Shown here: positions 1 through 9,309 of the stretch, piece by piece | Numbering within the stretch: position 1 is the stretch's first letter | How the letters are laid out: each line of letters opens with the position of its first letter | Assembly (NCBI GenBank): GCA_947476825.1 | Contig: CANJRV010000009.1 | Span: 1-49,885, forward strand | DNA: 49,885 nt | Reading direction: 5' to 3' | From: Bacteroidota bacterium | GTDB lineage: Bacteria; Bacteroidota; Bacteroidia; Chitinophagales; Chitinophagaceae | The notes under the pieces: model-generated | Told to the model about the DNA's origin: nothing | Seen by the model: only the letters and a program-made list of their open reading frames with translations | Databases searched by the model: none | Position numbers and translations under genes: made by a program

Positions 1-58
1 GCAAAGGTTTTATAGCTCTATCTAATTCGAGTATGGCTCAAACCTATTGGCTGACAGC

Positions 59-165
59 GGTTTGCAACCCCTGACCTACTTGTTTATTCTAAAAGTTTCG
101 AATTGAAAAAAATAGACTTTTCAAGATTTGCAATCTCGAACTGCTATCCATGGATTTATAATCCA
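59..165. repeat. Three spaced short palindromes (GRTTTGCAATC type)
   Basis: Three variants of one small palindrome occur in a row: GGTTTGCAACC at 59-69, AGATTTGCAATCT at 124-136 and TGGATTTATAATCCA at 151-165. Each has 4-6 bp arms around a three-base centre (TGC, TGC, TAT). The arms differ between copies but stay complementary within each copy. From memory, similar GGATTTGCAATCC-type elements are common in Bacteroidota intergenic DNA; that link is an inference. Confidence 0.5.
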
Positions 166-282
166 CTTCCAAAAGCATTAGGGGCCGTAACCAATATAAT
201 TACTGGTTCGTCTTTGGTTTATTCTCCCTTCAAAATCTCAGAATAATCCCCATTCAATTCTCCGCATTTGCATTTTAGCATC

Positions 283-290
283 TACCTTTG
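283..290 (+). promoter_or_regulatory. -7 promoter box for the SCO gene
   Basis: TACCTTTG matches the Bacteroidetes -7 consensus TAnnTTTG and lies 14 bases before the ATG at 305, giving a very short leader. No convincing -33 TTTG/TTG is seen at the expected 19-base spacing. Confidence 0.45.
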
Positions 291-304
291 CCGCAAATTT
301 TTAC

Positions 305-928
305 ATGAATAAAACAGCTCTCTTTCTCATTACTTTTTTTATGCTGCTTGGCATCGTATTTTTAGGTTATTATTATTATACTTTCAAACAACATCCAAAG
401 CACCTCACTGTATATGGCAATCCAGGTCATGTGGTCAGACAGTTTTCCTTTATCAATCAAGAAGGGCAAACCATCACCGAACAAAATCTAAAGGACAAAA
501 TCTATGTGGTTGAATATTTTTTTACCACTTGCCAAGGTATTTGTCCGAAGATGAATGACAATATGGTTGCAGTATACCAGGCATTTAGAAATGACAATGA
601 CTTCATGATTTTGTCACATACCGTCGACCCAGAAGTGGATACTGTTGCGCAATTGAAACGATACGCACAAAAGTATGATGCAGATCCAACCCGTTGGATG
701 TTCCTCACTGGCAATAAAGATTCTTTATACAAAATGGCAATTGATGATTACCTCATTCCGATTGCAGATAGTACTGTAGAAAAAATTAATCCGACTTTTA
801 TCCATACCCAAAAATTTGTTTTAATCGATAAGGAAAAAAAGGTACGTGGCTTCTACGACGGTACAGAACCAGCTTCTGTTAAAAAATTAATTCAAGATAT
901 TAATGAGTTGAAGAAGGAATACGAATAA
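305..928 (+). CDS. SCO1/SenC family copper chaperone
   Basis: A 207-residue protein with an N-terminal membrane anchor (about residues 5-25) followed by a thioredoxin-fold SCO domain. The copper ligands of the family are visible: C76-QGI-C80 and His167 in FIHTQKF. SCO proteins deliver copper to, or reduce, the CuA site of cytochrome c oxidase on the periplasmic face; that role is family knowledge. The length is normal. The next gene encodes another thioredoxin-fold envelope protein, but the 128-base gap suggests separate transcription. The short-leader promoter at 283-290 supports the ATG chosen. Confidence 0.9.
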   Translation: MNKTALFLITFFMLLGIVFLGYYYYTFKQHPKHLTVYGNPGHVVRQFSFINQEGQTITEQNLKDKIYVVEYFFTTCQGICPKMNDNMVAVYQAFRNDNDFMILSHTVDPEVDTVAQLKRYAQKYDADPTRWMFLTGNKDSLYKMAIDDYLIPIADSTVEKINPTFIHTQKFVLIDKEKKVRGFYDGTEPASVKKLIQDINELKKEYE

Positions 929-1056
929 TAGTGTAGAACAAATTATTTTTCATTGAATACACTATATGATGAAAAAATAGCTGCACGCAAACGAAGCCTT
1001 CCTTCAAAAACTACACATCCAATTTTTAATGTATTTTCGCCCACAATTTATATACC

Positions 1057-2163
1057 ATGCAAAAAATATATGGCCTTCTCATCGCCACTCTTTTCTTGTT
1101 TAGTTGCAATAGCAATTTTACCATCAAAGGAAAAATAGACAATATGCCCACACAGAAATTTAGAGTGGAAGAACTAGGCATTTCGGCAAACAATCCCGTA
1201 GATAGTGGCACTACTGCGGCTGACGGCAGTTTTTCACTTTCCCATTCTATCAAAGAAGAAGCATTGTATCGTATTAAATTTGAAAAAGGAAAATACATTT
1301 TGCTCGCCCTTGCACCGAATGATAAGGTAGATATTGCTGGTGATTGGAACTTATTGGAGAACTATCAAATAACAGGTTCGAAAAGTAGCACTGCCTTGAA
1401 GAGTTTCTTAGTCAATTTGCGCGAAAATATTAAAGACATTCGTACGTTGCAAATGATAATTGATACCATGAAAACGCATCCTAAAGATGATTCATTGGTG
1501 AAGGAAGCTGAAATTGATTTGCGAAAAATAAATGTTCACTTTATAGAATATGTGAAAAAATATGCCGACACCACCCAAAGTGTTGCCTGTGCTTTATTCG
1601 CAGCAAATATCATCAATCCAAAAATGGAAGGACCTTATGTTATTTCGTTTTATCAAAATATAACGAAGCGTTTTCCATCTTCAAAAATTGCAAAAGAATT
1701 TGCCGAAAGAGCATTGTCGAAAACGCCAGCTGCTGCAACAAATAACACTACAAAAAAAATTGCACCCGACTTTACAGCTACGACACCGGATGGACAATCT
1801 ATTACTTTAAGCAACTATAAAGGCAAATATGTTTTGTTGGATTTTTGGGCTTCGTGGTGTGGGCCATGCAGAAAAGAAAACCCAAATGTGGTGGCTGCAT
1901 ACAATCAATTTAAAGATAAAAATTTTATGATAATTGGGATGTCTTTGGATGAGGAAAAAGAAAATTGGCAAAAGGCAATTCAAAAAGATGGTTTGGTGTG
2001 GACGCAAGTCAGCGAACTCAAAGGATGGTCTAGTGTTGCCGCAAGAAATTATGGAGTGGAAAGTATCCCAACTAATTTTTTAATTGACCCACAAGGAAAT
2101 ATTGTTGCGTCTAATTTGCGTGGAGAACAGTTGATGAACACTCTTCAAGAACTCTTAAAGTAA
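1057..2163 (+). CDS. TlpA-like thioredoxin lipoprotein with DUF4369-like N-terminus
   Basis: A 368-residue protein with a lipoprotein signal (hydrophobic stretch ending LFLFSC, lipid-attachment Cys17). The N-terminal part (about 20-115) resembles the DUF4369 beta domain, followed by a helical linker. A C-terminal TlpA/ResA-type thioredoxin domain starts near residue 240 with the active site WCGPC (C268, C271) and a cis-Pro region ESIPTNF. Such proteins are envelope thiol-disulfide reductases of Bacteroidota, often for cytochrome maturation or oxidative stress. A TATTTTCG sequence at 1032-1039 may be its -7 box. It is a paralogue in type, not in sequence detail, of the protein at 36468-37910. 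Confidence 0.88.
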   Translation: MQKIYGLLIATLFLFSCNSNFTIKGKIDNMPTQKFRVEELGISANNPVDSGTTAADGSFSLSHSIKEEALYRIKFEKGKYILLALAPNDKVDIAGDWNLLENYQITGSKSSTALKSFLVNLRENIKDIRTLQMIIDTMKTHPKDDSLVKEAEIDLRKINVHFIEYVKKYADTTQSVACALFAANIINPKMEGPYVISFYQNITKRFPSSKIAKEFAERALSKTPAAATNNTTKKIAPDFTATTPDGQSITLSNYKGKYVLLDFWASWCGPCRKENPNVVAAYNQFKDKNFMIIGMSLDEEKENWQKAIQKDGLVWTQVSELKGWSSVAARNYGVESIPTNFLIDPQGNIVASNLRGEQLMNTLQELLK

Positions 2164-2165
2164 AC

Positions 2166-2352
2166 TCCGATTTAAATTCCAAAATTTTAAATTCCAAATT
2201 CCAAATGCGAAACTCAAAATTCCCATTTTCAAATCTCTAAATTTTCAAATTGAATTCCAAAGACAAAATTCAAATTCCAATACTTACGCCTTACGACTTA
2301 TGCCTTACGACTTTCTACTAACTACTAACTACTAACTACTCCCTTCTCACTC
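2166..2352. repeat. Low-complexity intergenic word repeats with a tandem heptamer
   Basis: Between the TlpA-like gene and pyrD the DNA consists of repeated words: AAATTCCAAA-type words over about 2170-2280, a near-duplicated CTTACGACTTA/CCTTACGACTT segment at about 2283-2313, and a perfect tandem repeat of CTACTAA (3.7 units) at 2315-2340, a few bases before the pyrD ATG. Copy number of the heptamer could vary by slippage. Confidence 0.7.
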
Positions 2353-3384
2353 ATGTATAACCTAGTCAAAAAAATCCTTTTCCGCTACGACCCGGAAGCT
2401 GTGCATTACAAGGTAATGAATTGGCTTTCTAAAGCGTATAATGTAGGTTTGGGAAAACGATATTTAGAAAGTAATTATTCGATTAAGCATCCTTCTTTGC
2501 AACGTACTGTGTTGGGATTGACTTTTAAAAATCCAGTTGGCTTGGCTGCTGGCTTCGACAAGGATGCGATGTTTGTAGATGAATTGGCTTGTCTTGGATT
2601 TGGTTTTATTGAAATAGGAACAGTAACGCCGAAGCCACAAGATGGCAATGAAAAACCCCGTCTATTTCGCTTCCCAACCGATGAGGCAATTATCAATCGA
2701 ATGGGCTTCAATAATCAAGGTGTGGACGCCGCTGCAGCTCGATTGAAAAATAGAAAAACAGATATCATCATTGGTGGAAATATTGGAAAAAATAAATCGA
2801 CTGCTAATGAAAATGCAATTGATGATTATGCCTATTGTTTTAAAAAATTGCATGATGTAGTCGATTATTTTGTAGTGAATGTCAGTAGCCCGAATACGCC
2901 AAATCTACGCGCATTACAAGAGAAAAAACCTTTACATGATTTATTGATGCAATTGCAAAATCTGAATTTAAGTTATCCGAAACCAAAGCCGATTTTATTA
3001 AAAATTGCGCCCGACTTAAATGAAGCTCAATTGGATGATGTAATTGAAATTGTGACACAAACGAAACTGAGCGGCATCGTTGCAACCAATACAACCATTG
3101 ATAGAGACGGCCTATCTGCTGACAAACAAGAAATTGAAAATACTGGGACAGGCGGTGTAAGTGGCAAGCCACTCAAACAAAAATCTACAGAAATTATTAG
3201 ATATATTTCGACCAAAACAAAAGGTCAATTACCGATTATTGCAGTCGGTGGCATTTTTAATGCCGAAGATGCAAAAGAAAAATTAGAAGCAGGTGCGAGT
3301 CTTGTGCAAGTATACACTGGATTCATTTATGAAGGACCTGCAATCGCCAAAAAAATATGTAACGCTTTGATAGTTAAATCATGA
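2353..3384 (+). CDS. pyrD: Dihydroorotate dehydrogenase (quinone), class 2
   Basis: The 343-residue enzyme oxidises dihydroorotate to orotate with FMN and passes electrons to membrane quinone (pyrimidine synthesis). The class-2 hallmark is the N-terminal amphipathic segment (about 1-40) before the barrel. Visible motifs are [12 protein letters not shown] (60-71), IGTVTPKPQ (88-96), the catalytic-Ser segment [11 protein letters not shown] (176-186), KIAPDL and the C-terminal phosphate-binding GGI and [11 protein letters not shown]. The ATG lies directly after the CTACTAA tandem repeat. The stop overlaps the next start (ATGA), so the TerC gene is probably co-transcribed and translationally coupled. 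Confidence 0.96.
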   Translation: MYNLVKKILFRYDPEAVHYKVMNWLSKAYNVGLGKRYLESNYSIKHPSLQRTVLGLTFKNPVGLAAGFDKDAMFVDELACLGFGFIEIGTVTPKPQDGNEKPRLFRFPTDEAIINRMGFNNQGVDAAAARLKNRKTDIIIGGNIGKNKSTANENAIDDYAYCFKKLHDVVDYFVVNVSSPNTPNLRALQEKKPLHDLLMQLQNLNLSYPKPKPILLKIAPDLNEAQLDDVIEIVTQTKLSGIVATNTTIDRDGLSADKQEIENTGTGGVSGKPLKQKSTEIIRYISTKTKGQLPIIAVGGIFNAEDAKEKLEAGASLVQVYTGFIYEGPAIAKKICNALIVKS

Positions 3385-4172
3385 ATGAATTATTGACAAC
3401 CACAGGTATCACAGGACTTATAGCCCTCACATTTATGGAAATAATGTTGGGCATCGACAATGTCATTTTTGTCTCCATTATTTTAGATAAACTCAGCGAT
3501 GAGAAACAAAAAAAACGAGCCTCTCGCATTTGGATGTTGGCTGGAATTACTTTACGCTTAGGTCTATTATTTTTATTAGGCTATGTGGTGAATGGAGAAA
3601 TGAAATTGTTTACCATATTGGGTCATGAAGTGACATTGGAACAATTAATTATGTTTGGCGGTGGACTTTTTTTATTGGTAAATACCACATTGGAAATTCA
3701 CAATAAATTAGAAGGCGAAGAGCAGGTAGATTCCAAAGCAGACATTGCCAGAAAATCATTTGCAGGTATCGTTCAAAAAATAATTATCATCGATTTAGTA
3801 TTTTCATTTGATAGTATTATTGCCGCAATAGGAATGGCAAATAATTTGTACATCCGAGTGATAGCAGTTGTGATAGCCATGTTCACTATGTTTGTATTTG
3901 CGAATAAAATCAGCAAATTCATACACAAGCATCCAACTTTCAAAATGTTGGCTCTTTCCTTTTTAATATTAATTGCCTTCACCTTAATTGTGGATGGTAT
4001 TCATATTGACGCCATTAATGTGCCGCATGGATATATTTATTTTGCGATGGCATTTTCATTTGGTGTTGAATTGATGAATTTGCAATTGAGAAAAAAATCA
4101 ACGAAACCCGTTGAACTTCATTCTGTGAATCCAAATGAGCAAAAGGAAGAAATGATAGATACCATCACCTAA
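3381..4172 (+). CDS. TerC family integral membrane protein
   Basis: A 263-residue multi-spanning membrane protein of the TerC/Alx family. The family signature is visible near the N-terminus as [16 protein letters not shown], and a second acidic membrane motif [15 protein letters not shown] follows near residue 140; about seven hydrophobic segments are present. Family members are linked to tellurite resistance and to metal-ion (for example manganese) efflux, but the substrate here cannot be read from sequence. It overlaps pyrD by four bases (ATGA). The C-terminus ends in a short charged tail. Confidence 0.88.
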   Translation: MNELLTTTGITGLIALTFMEIMLGIDNVIFVSIILDKLSDEKQKKRASRIWMLAGITLRLGLLFLLGYVVNGEMKLFTILGHEVTLEQLIMFGGGLFLLVNTTLEIHNKLEGEEQVDSKADIARKSFAGIVQKIIIIDLVFSFDSIIAAIGMANNLYIRVIAVVIAMFTMFVFANKISKFIHKHPTFKMLALSFLILIAFTLIVDGIHIDAINVPHGYIYFAMAFSFGVELMNLQLRKKSTKPVELHSVNPNEQKEEMIDTIT

Positions 4173-4211
4173 TTTTATTCACTATTTTTCTTCAAAATCC
4201 AAACCACAAAT

Positions 4212-4982
4212 ATGGCAAAAACAATATTAATTACAGGAAGTACAAGTGGCATTGGGATGGGCATTGCACGTTGTTTTGCCAAAGAAGGATATCAAATTAT
4301 TTTCAACGGACTAGAACCTAATGGTGCTGAATTAGCACAACAAATTGCGGATGAATTTGGGATAAAACATATTTTTAATCCGGCAAATATGTTAGACCCA
4401 GAAGCTTTGAAAGCTATGGTGGCTGAGGCTATTCAAACTTTTGGCAGCATTGATGTATTGGTGAATAATGCTGGTATTCAATTTGTTTCTCCAGTGGAAG
4501 ATTTTCCAGAACAAAAATGGAATGATATCATCTCCATTAATTTAACTGCTGCATTTATTCTGACTAAGGCTGTTTGGCCAAGTATGAAAAACCAAAATCA
4601 TGGACGCATTATTAATATTGCTTCGGCACATGGTTTGGTTGCATCTGAATTTAAAAGTGCTTATGTCGCTGCCAAACATGGACTAGTAGGATTTACCAAA
4701 ACGATAGCCTTAGAAGGTGCACCATTCGGCATTACGGCAAATGCGATTTGTCCTGGCTATGTGCATACACCCATTATCGACAAACAAATTGCAGATCAAA
4801 TGAAAGCTCATCAAATGACTGCCGATGAAGTAGTACAAAAAGTAATGCTCGATAAACAAGCAATCAAATCTTTTATTTCTATCGACACCATAGCACAAAG
4901 CGTTTTATTTTTAGCAAGCGAAACAGCAAACACAATTACTGGAATCGCATTGCCGATAGATGGTGGATGGACGGCGCAATAG
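4212..4982 (+). CDS. 3-hydroxybutyrate dehydrogenase (SDR family)
   Basis: A 256-residue classical short-chain dehydrogenase. The cofactor motif TGSTSGIG (8-15), NNAG (85-88) and the catalytic set S138, Y151 and K155 are all present. The segments IASAHGLVASEFKSAY, NAICPGYVHTPI and the C-terminal GIALPIDGGW are close to NAD-dependent D-3-hydroxybutyrate dehydrogenases, which interconvert 3-hydroxybutyrate and acetoacetate. A different SDR substrate is possible but less likely. It lies 40 bases after the TerC gene and 40 bases before the hydrolase, all on the same strand, so a loose operon is plausible. Confidence 0.85.
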   Translation: MAKTILITGSTSGIGMGIARCFAKEGYQIIFNGLEPNGAELAQQIADEFGIKHIFNPANMLDPEALKAMVAEAIQTFGSIDVLVNNAGIQFVSPVEDFPEQKWNDIISINLTAAFILTKAVWPSMKNQNHGRIINIASAHGLVASEFKSAYVAAKHGLVGFTKTIALEGAPFGITANAICPGYVHTPIIDKQIADQMKAHQMTADEVVQKVMLDKQAIKSFISIDTIAQSVLFLASETANTITGIALPIDGGWTAQ

Positions 4983-5022
4983 TGCAGAATTATAACTCTT
5001 TTTTCAAAACCAAAATATAAAA

Positions 5023-5871
5023 ATGAACCATTCCCTTGAAAGTCACTTTATTGAAACCAATGACATTAAAATGCATTATCGGGATTCGAAAAATGGGGAT
5101 TCTCCAATATTATTTTTACATGGACTAACCGCCAATGCACATGCCTTTGATGGATTAATTGAAGAAGGAATTGTAGAAAATCATCGTTTGATTATTCCGG
5201 ATATGAGAGGAAGAGGCGAAAGTGAAAGACCAGCTTTTGGTTATAGTATCGCGGATCATGCAGAAGACATTCTTGGACTTTTAGATCATGTACAATTGAA
5301 AAAAATATCTATTGCAGGACACTCTTTCGGTGGATTACTAGGGCTTTATATGGCAGCTAATTATCCAGATAGAATTGATAAATTATGCATACTTGATGCA
5401 GCCGCACAAATGAACCCTCGTACACCCGAGATGCTGGCTTTTGCAGTTGGTCGCCTCGATAAAAAATACGAAAGCTTTGCAGAATATATCAATGAAGTAA
5501 AACAAGCGCCCTACATGGATAAATGGGATGATGTGATGTTGTCTTATTACAAAGCGGATGTAATGAAAACAGAAGAAGGCGGCGTAACACCACGAAGTAA
5601 TTTAGCCAATATCATCGCTGTATCTATGGGTGTTGCACAAATACCTTGGGAAGAAATCATCGAAAAAGTTGCACAAAAATCGATATTGATGAATGGATTG
5701 GATGCCTATACTTTGGGCGAGCCGTTACTGCCAGATTATAAAGCTATGGAGACTGTAGAAAGAATGCAGAATTGTACTTACATGGCTACAGATGGCAATC
5801 ACCAAACCATGTTATATGGCAATGGTGCTAAGCAAATTGTAAGAGGTTTGAAAGATTTTATGATAGAATAA
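5023..5871 (+). CDS. Alpha/beta-fold hydrolase
   Basis: A 282-residue cytoplasmic protein with no signal peptide. The alpha/beta hydrolase core is clear: oxyanion region LFLHGLTANA, DMRGRGES after strand 4, nucleophile elbow G99-H-S101-F-G-G, and a plausible catalytic His260 in DGNHQT. The family includes esterases, C-C hydrolases and lactonases; the substrate is not evident. Position after 3-hydroxybutyrate dehydrogenase hints at carboxylic or polyester metabolism, which is inference only. Its stop is 9 bases from the stop of the convergent gene. Confidence 0.85.
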   Translation: MNHSLESHFIETNDIKMHYRDSKNGDSPILFLHGLTANAHAFDGLIEEGIVENHRLIIPDMRGRGESERPAFGYSIADHAEDILGLLDHVQLKKISIAGHSFGGLLGLYMAANYPDRIDKLCILDAAAQMNPRTPEMLAFAVGRLDKKYESFAEYINEVKQAPYMDKWDDVMLSYYKADVMKTEEGGVTPRSNLANIIAVSMGVAQIPWEEIIEKVAQKSILMNGLDAYTLGEPLLPDYKAMETVERMQNCTYMATDGNHQTMLYGNGAKQIVRGLKDFMIE

Positions 5872-5880
5872 TCCAAAAAA

Positions 5881-7563
5881 TCATTTCACCAAATCACTTA
5901 ATTCTTGAGAAATAGGAATGTTTTCAGATCTTTTCTTTGCAATGAATTGTCTTGCTTTTTCTTTTTGATTTGTTTGTGCTAGCATCAAAATGTAATTATT
6001 AATGGCTGGTCCATTTGCTCCGTCTTTCTCTAAATAAGTTTCCATATAACTGATGCATTTTGTGGTGTCCTTTTTTAAGAAGGAAAGCCTAGACATGCAA
6101 AAATAAGTATCATAATAAGCAGAGCCTTTTAGTTCGGCAGTCAAATATTTTTCTGCTTTATTGATGTCATTATTGTCAAGATAATATTTCCCCAAATAAT
6201 AGTTGACATACTTTTCTTTTGGATTTAATTCGAATGCCTTGTGCATATATGCTGTTGCCTTTTGCATATCCTCTTTTGTACGTGCGCCCAACATCATATT
6301 GGCATAAGATGAATTGGGAGTTGTACGCACTGCATCCGTCCAAAAAGTTAATGTGTCTGCAAATTTTTGTTGATGAAAATAATTGATGCCGGCAAAACAT
6401 ACTGCTATAATCGATACAATTAGGATGCTCTTCTTTTCATCCTTGAAAAGTATGGTTTGGCTCAAGATAAATAATATACCTATGATGGGTAAATATAAAC
6501 GATGTTCAAAATCTTGGTCATTTAATACAGATGGCAAAACAAACAATGGGATGAGTAAAAAAATAAACCAGGCCAAACCAGCGAATACGATCTTCATCTT
6601 TCGCTCTGTTGAAAAATAAAGCAAAGCCACCAATACCGCAATGGCTGCAAATCCAAAAATGTAGGATGTGTCAGCCATCATCGGGAAGACACTTAAATTA
6701 AATGGGAGAATAATTTTACCTAGATATTGAATGGCAAGCGGGAAGCGAACTACAAAACTTTTTGCCATGCTTGCAAATTGTATCGGATCGTTTTTGATTG
6801 TAGCACCAGCACGAGCAATGAACCAAACAATTGCGGCCACTGACCACATGCCATACATGATAATGCTTCTTTTGTTTTTCCAATTAAAAAAGGTTGTAGT
6901 GCTTAATAAAAAAAGAAAAGCAGGTGGAACAAAAAGCGAGGTTTCTTTGGTGTACAAAGCACATAAAAAAAACAATCCCTGCAAGAATAAAAATGTATAT
7001 TTTTCCTTTTGGAGAAATTCTATGGAAGCAATCATGTATGCCAAAATAAATACTGCCATCAAAGTGTCATTCCGTCCAGGTATCCATGCCACTGCCTGGC
7101 TCAATACTGGATGAACTGCAAATAAAGCGGTCAATAAAAAAGCCATGTTTTTTTGCATTTCCATTTTCTTAAAAAAAATAAAAAGCAAAAACACACTGAG
7201 CAAATGAAAGAGTAAATTGATGGCATGATATCCTTTGCTATTTGTATCGCTAATCCAATTATTTACAATAAAAGAAACCATCAACAAGGGGCGATAATAG
7301 GTATCCTTCGTTTCATCAAAAACACCACGATGGAAGGAATGCGCAATATTAGACAACTCACTATTATATGCTTTGTAATCATTCACGAAAATAGTATCGT
7401 CCAATTCTGTGAAACCAAAATTGAGTGAACCGATATACAACAAAATAACAATGGCACTTAAATAGATAAATGGATGTCGAAAATTAAATGGCTTTGCAGT
7501 CACATTGTCTATTGACTTTTTTTCTGTGATTACTTCTTGTTTTTTATTTGATTTTGTACTCAT
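5881..7563 (-). CDS. Polytopic membrane protein with TPR tail (TMTC/GT-C-like)
   Basis: About 560 residues from the preferred ATG at 7563. An earlier in-frame ATG at 7632 lies upstream of a perfect -7 box (TATGTTTG, 7598-7605), so it is unlikely to be used. The N-terminal ~390 residues hold about ten membrane segments with the luminal-type motif ELDDTIFVND followed by YRPLL, as in DUF1736/TMTC-like and other GT-C glycosyltransferase-fold proteins. The C-terminal ~150 residues are TPR-like repeats (NPKEKYVNYYLGKYYLDNN). A protein O-glycosylation role is possible from the fold but is inference. It is convergent with the hydrolase at 5023-5871. Confidence 0.72.
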   Translation of the reverse strand: MSTKSNKKQEVITEKKSIDNVTAKPFNFRHPFIYLSAIVILLYIGSLNFGFTELDDTIFVNDYKAYNSELSNIAHSFHRGVFDETKDTYYRPLLMVSFIVNNWISDTNSKGYHAINLLFHLLSVFLLFIFFKKMEMQKNMAFLLTALFAVHPVLSQAVAWIPGRNDTLMAVFILAYMIASIEFLQKEKYTFLFLQGLFFLCALYTKETSLFVPPAFLFLLSTTTFFNWKNKRSIIMYGMWSVAAIVWFIARAGATIKNDPIQFASMAKSFVVRFPLAIQYLGKIILPFNLSVFPMMADTSYIFGFAAIAVLVALLYFSTERKMKIVFAGLAWFIFLLIPLFVLPSVLNDQDFEHRLYLPIIGILFILSQTILFKDEKKSILIVSIIAVCFAGINYFHQQKFADTLTFWTDAVRTTPNSSYANMMLGARTKEDMQKATAYMHKAFELNPKEKYVNYYLGKYYLDNNDINKAEKYLTAELKGSAYYDTYFCMSRLSFLKKDTTKCISYMETYLEKDGANGPAINNYILMLAQTNQKEKARQFIAKKRSENIPISQELSDLVK

Positions 7564-7597
7564 GGTATTCCAACAAATTTGTAAAATAATAGCCTCA

Positions 7598-7605
7598 CAA
7601 ACATA
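7598..7605 (-). promoter_or_regulatory. -7 promoter box for the TMTC-like gene
   Basis: On the minus strand 7605-7598 reads TATGTTTG, a full match to TAnnTTTG. It lies about 35 bases before the ATG at 7563 and decides the start in favour of that codon. Confidence 0.45.
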
Positions 7606-7700
7606 TAAAAAAAATAGTACGCTGCATATCAATAATTACTATTACTGCTTTTAAAAAAAATAATCTGAAGAATAGGAGAGAAGTATTATTCACTTCCTAT

Positions 7701-9302
7701 TTATTTTTGAACACTAACCTTTTGTATTACCCTACCTTTTGTCGTTTTAATTTGCAGCATATACAATCCATTGGCAATGCGCGAAACGTCCATTGAATTG
7801 CCATTTGACTTTCCTATTTCTTGACCTACATTATTTATCAAACTTATTTCAAGAATGGCTTGATTGCTGCATTGTACGGTAATGCTATTTGTAACAGGAT
7901 TAGGATAAACTTGTATTGGATTTGTTTCCAACGACACATCTGTTGATAATGGCAAACAAGTACCGACTCCTGTTAATGCAGTAATACTATCACATAAAAA
8001 ATGATAATTGCTGATATCTATTGCCGTCATCGTGGATGTATTCGTCAACAAATTATTGTTCTCTTCTGCATCCAATGTTTGATTATAAAATTCAACATTC
8101 CCATTGACAAAACGTAGAAGATGATAATCTTGATTGCGAATAGTTTTGCCATCCGCTGCAATTCCTGGATTATTAAATTGCTCTGTAAATATCCATGTAC
8201 GGTCGTTTCCAGATTGATTTTTAATGATAGGCAAAAAACTTTTACTATCAATTATATTACTTGTTGGAATGAAATTTTTCCAATTTGGAAAATCACATAA
8301 TTCTGCAATGGTTGCAAATAAATCTGGGGTATTTATTAATGCATCGCTATTTCTGCTTTGTCCCACAACCGCAGGTCCTGCAACGATCATCGGCACTCTT
8401 ACGCCATAATCATAAATGGTCGCTTTGGCTTTATTGTGATTCGCAATTTGTGCCACTTTGGATTCATTTCCATTATCACCAATAAAAATAATATTGGTGC
8501 TGTCCATCAAATTATGGTTTTGCAAATAAGCAAATAATCTACCCATTTCTGTATCCATGGCTTGAATAGCTGCTTTGAAATATTTTTCTGGATGTGCAGA
8601 AATGTCGACCGTAGTGCCGCTCAAACCAGTTGTGTCACATAATGTTGCAGGTGGTAAATGAAATGGAGAATGTGGCGCATTAAAAGCTAACCAAAGAAAA
8701 AATGGTTTACTGCTATTCATGGTATCCATCCAGCTTATAGCATCGTTAATTACTTGTGTTGTAGCATAAGAAGTGACTGTATCCAGTACGCCATTTTTAA
8801 TTCTCACCCAATTAGTATAACTCGTCAAGGCACCATTAAAATTACCAGAATAAAAATCGTAACCCATCGCATTCGGGAATAATAATTGCTGTGGTGAAGC
8901 AACATGCAAATGCCATTTACCCACATTGGCAGTATTATATTTTGTAGGCGCATCATATTTGAGTAACCTAGCTAAACTTTTTTCAGCAGTATCTAATTGT
9001 GCAGAAGCAGCGGTAGTAATCACAGTACCAACTCCCGTTCGAAAAGGATAGCGACCAGTAAAAATTCCTGCTCTTGCTGGTGAACAAACTGGTGCCGACC
9101 AAACTTTGGAAAAGGTAATTCCTCTTTCTGCTAATGCCCTGATATTGGGCGATACAGCCGTGTCTGTGGTGCTACTAAAGCAACCTAAATAATCAGGACT
9201 TAAATCATCGGCAATAATTAAAATGGTATTTTGTTGCGCTAATATTGATTTTGAAAAGACCAAGAGCAAACAACAAAATACATATTTTATCCGATTATTC
9301 AT
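7701..9302 (-). CDS. Secreted sulfatase with T9SS sorting domain
   Basis: A 533-residue arylsulfatase-family protein. A signal peptide (about 1-22) is followed by metal-binding ADD (31-33), the formylglycine motif C73-SPAR (CxPxR, Cys type), GRYPFRTG, and K129-W-H131. Metal-site IIFIGDNGNES lies further on. The last ~75 residues form a type A T9SS sorting domain beginning VYPNPVTNS and ending in a basic tail, so the enzyme is probably exported across the outer membrane. The substrate is unknown; maturation would need a formylglycine-generating enzyme not seen here. It is the last gene of the ECF-sigma operon, 7 bases after the YHYH gene. Confidence 0.9.
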   Translation of the reverse strand: MNNRIKYVFCCLLLVFSKSILAQQNTILIIADDLSPDYLGCFSSTTDTAVSPNIRALAERGITFSKVWSAPVCSPARAGIFTGRYPFRTGVGTVITTAASAQLDTAEKSLARLLKYDAPTKYNTANVGKWHLHVASPQQLLFPNAMGYDFYSGNFNGALTSYTNWVRIKNGVLDTVTSYATTQVINDAISWMDTMNSSKPFFLWLAFNAPHSPFHLPPATLCDTTGLSGTTVDISAHPEKYFKAAIQAMDTEMGRLFAYLQNHNLMDSTNIIFIGDNGNESKVAQIANHNKAKATIYDYGVRVPMIVAGPAVVGQSRNSDALINTPDLFATIAELCDFPNWKNFIPTSNIIDSKSFLPIIKNQSGNDRTWIFTEQFNNPGIAADGKTIRNQDYHLLRFVNGNVEFYNQTLDAEENNNLLTNTSTMTAIDISNYHFLCDSITALTGVGTCLPLSTDVSLETNPIQVYPNPVTNSITVQCSNQAILEISLINNVGQEIGKSNGNSMDVSRIANGLYMLQIKTTKGRVIQKVSVQK

Positions 9303-9309
9303 GGTGTGA

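Larger units (their letters stand above)
1..304. other. Leading intergenic stretch with short palindromes and a promoter-like end
   Basis: No gene is visible in the first 304 bases. The stretch holds three short spaced palindromes (59-69, 124-136, 151-165), a looser hairpin at 189-208 (AACCA/TGGTT), and a Bacteroidetes-type -7 box at 283-290 that belongs to the downstream SCO gene. I checked for a tRNA because of the short stem-like elements but found no cloverleaf or T-arm. Confidence 0.5.

Noticed and set aside
1-200. tRNA gene at the window start
   Set aside because: Short stems recall tRNA arms, but there is no T-arm sequence, anticodon loop geometry or acceptor pairing.
953-1138. Open frame of 61 codons between the SCO and TlpA-like genes
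   Set aside because: It overlaps the secure lipoprotein gene in another frame and shows no coding signs.
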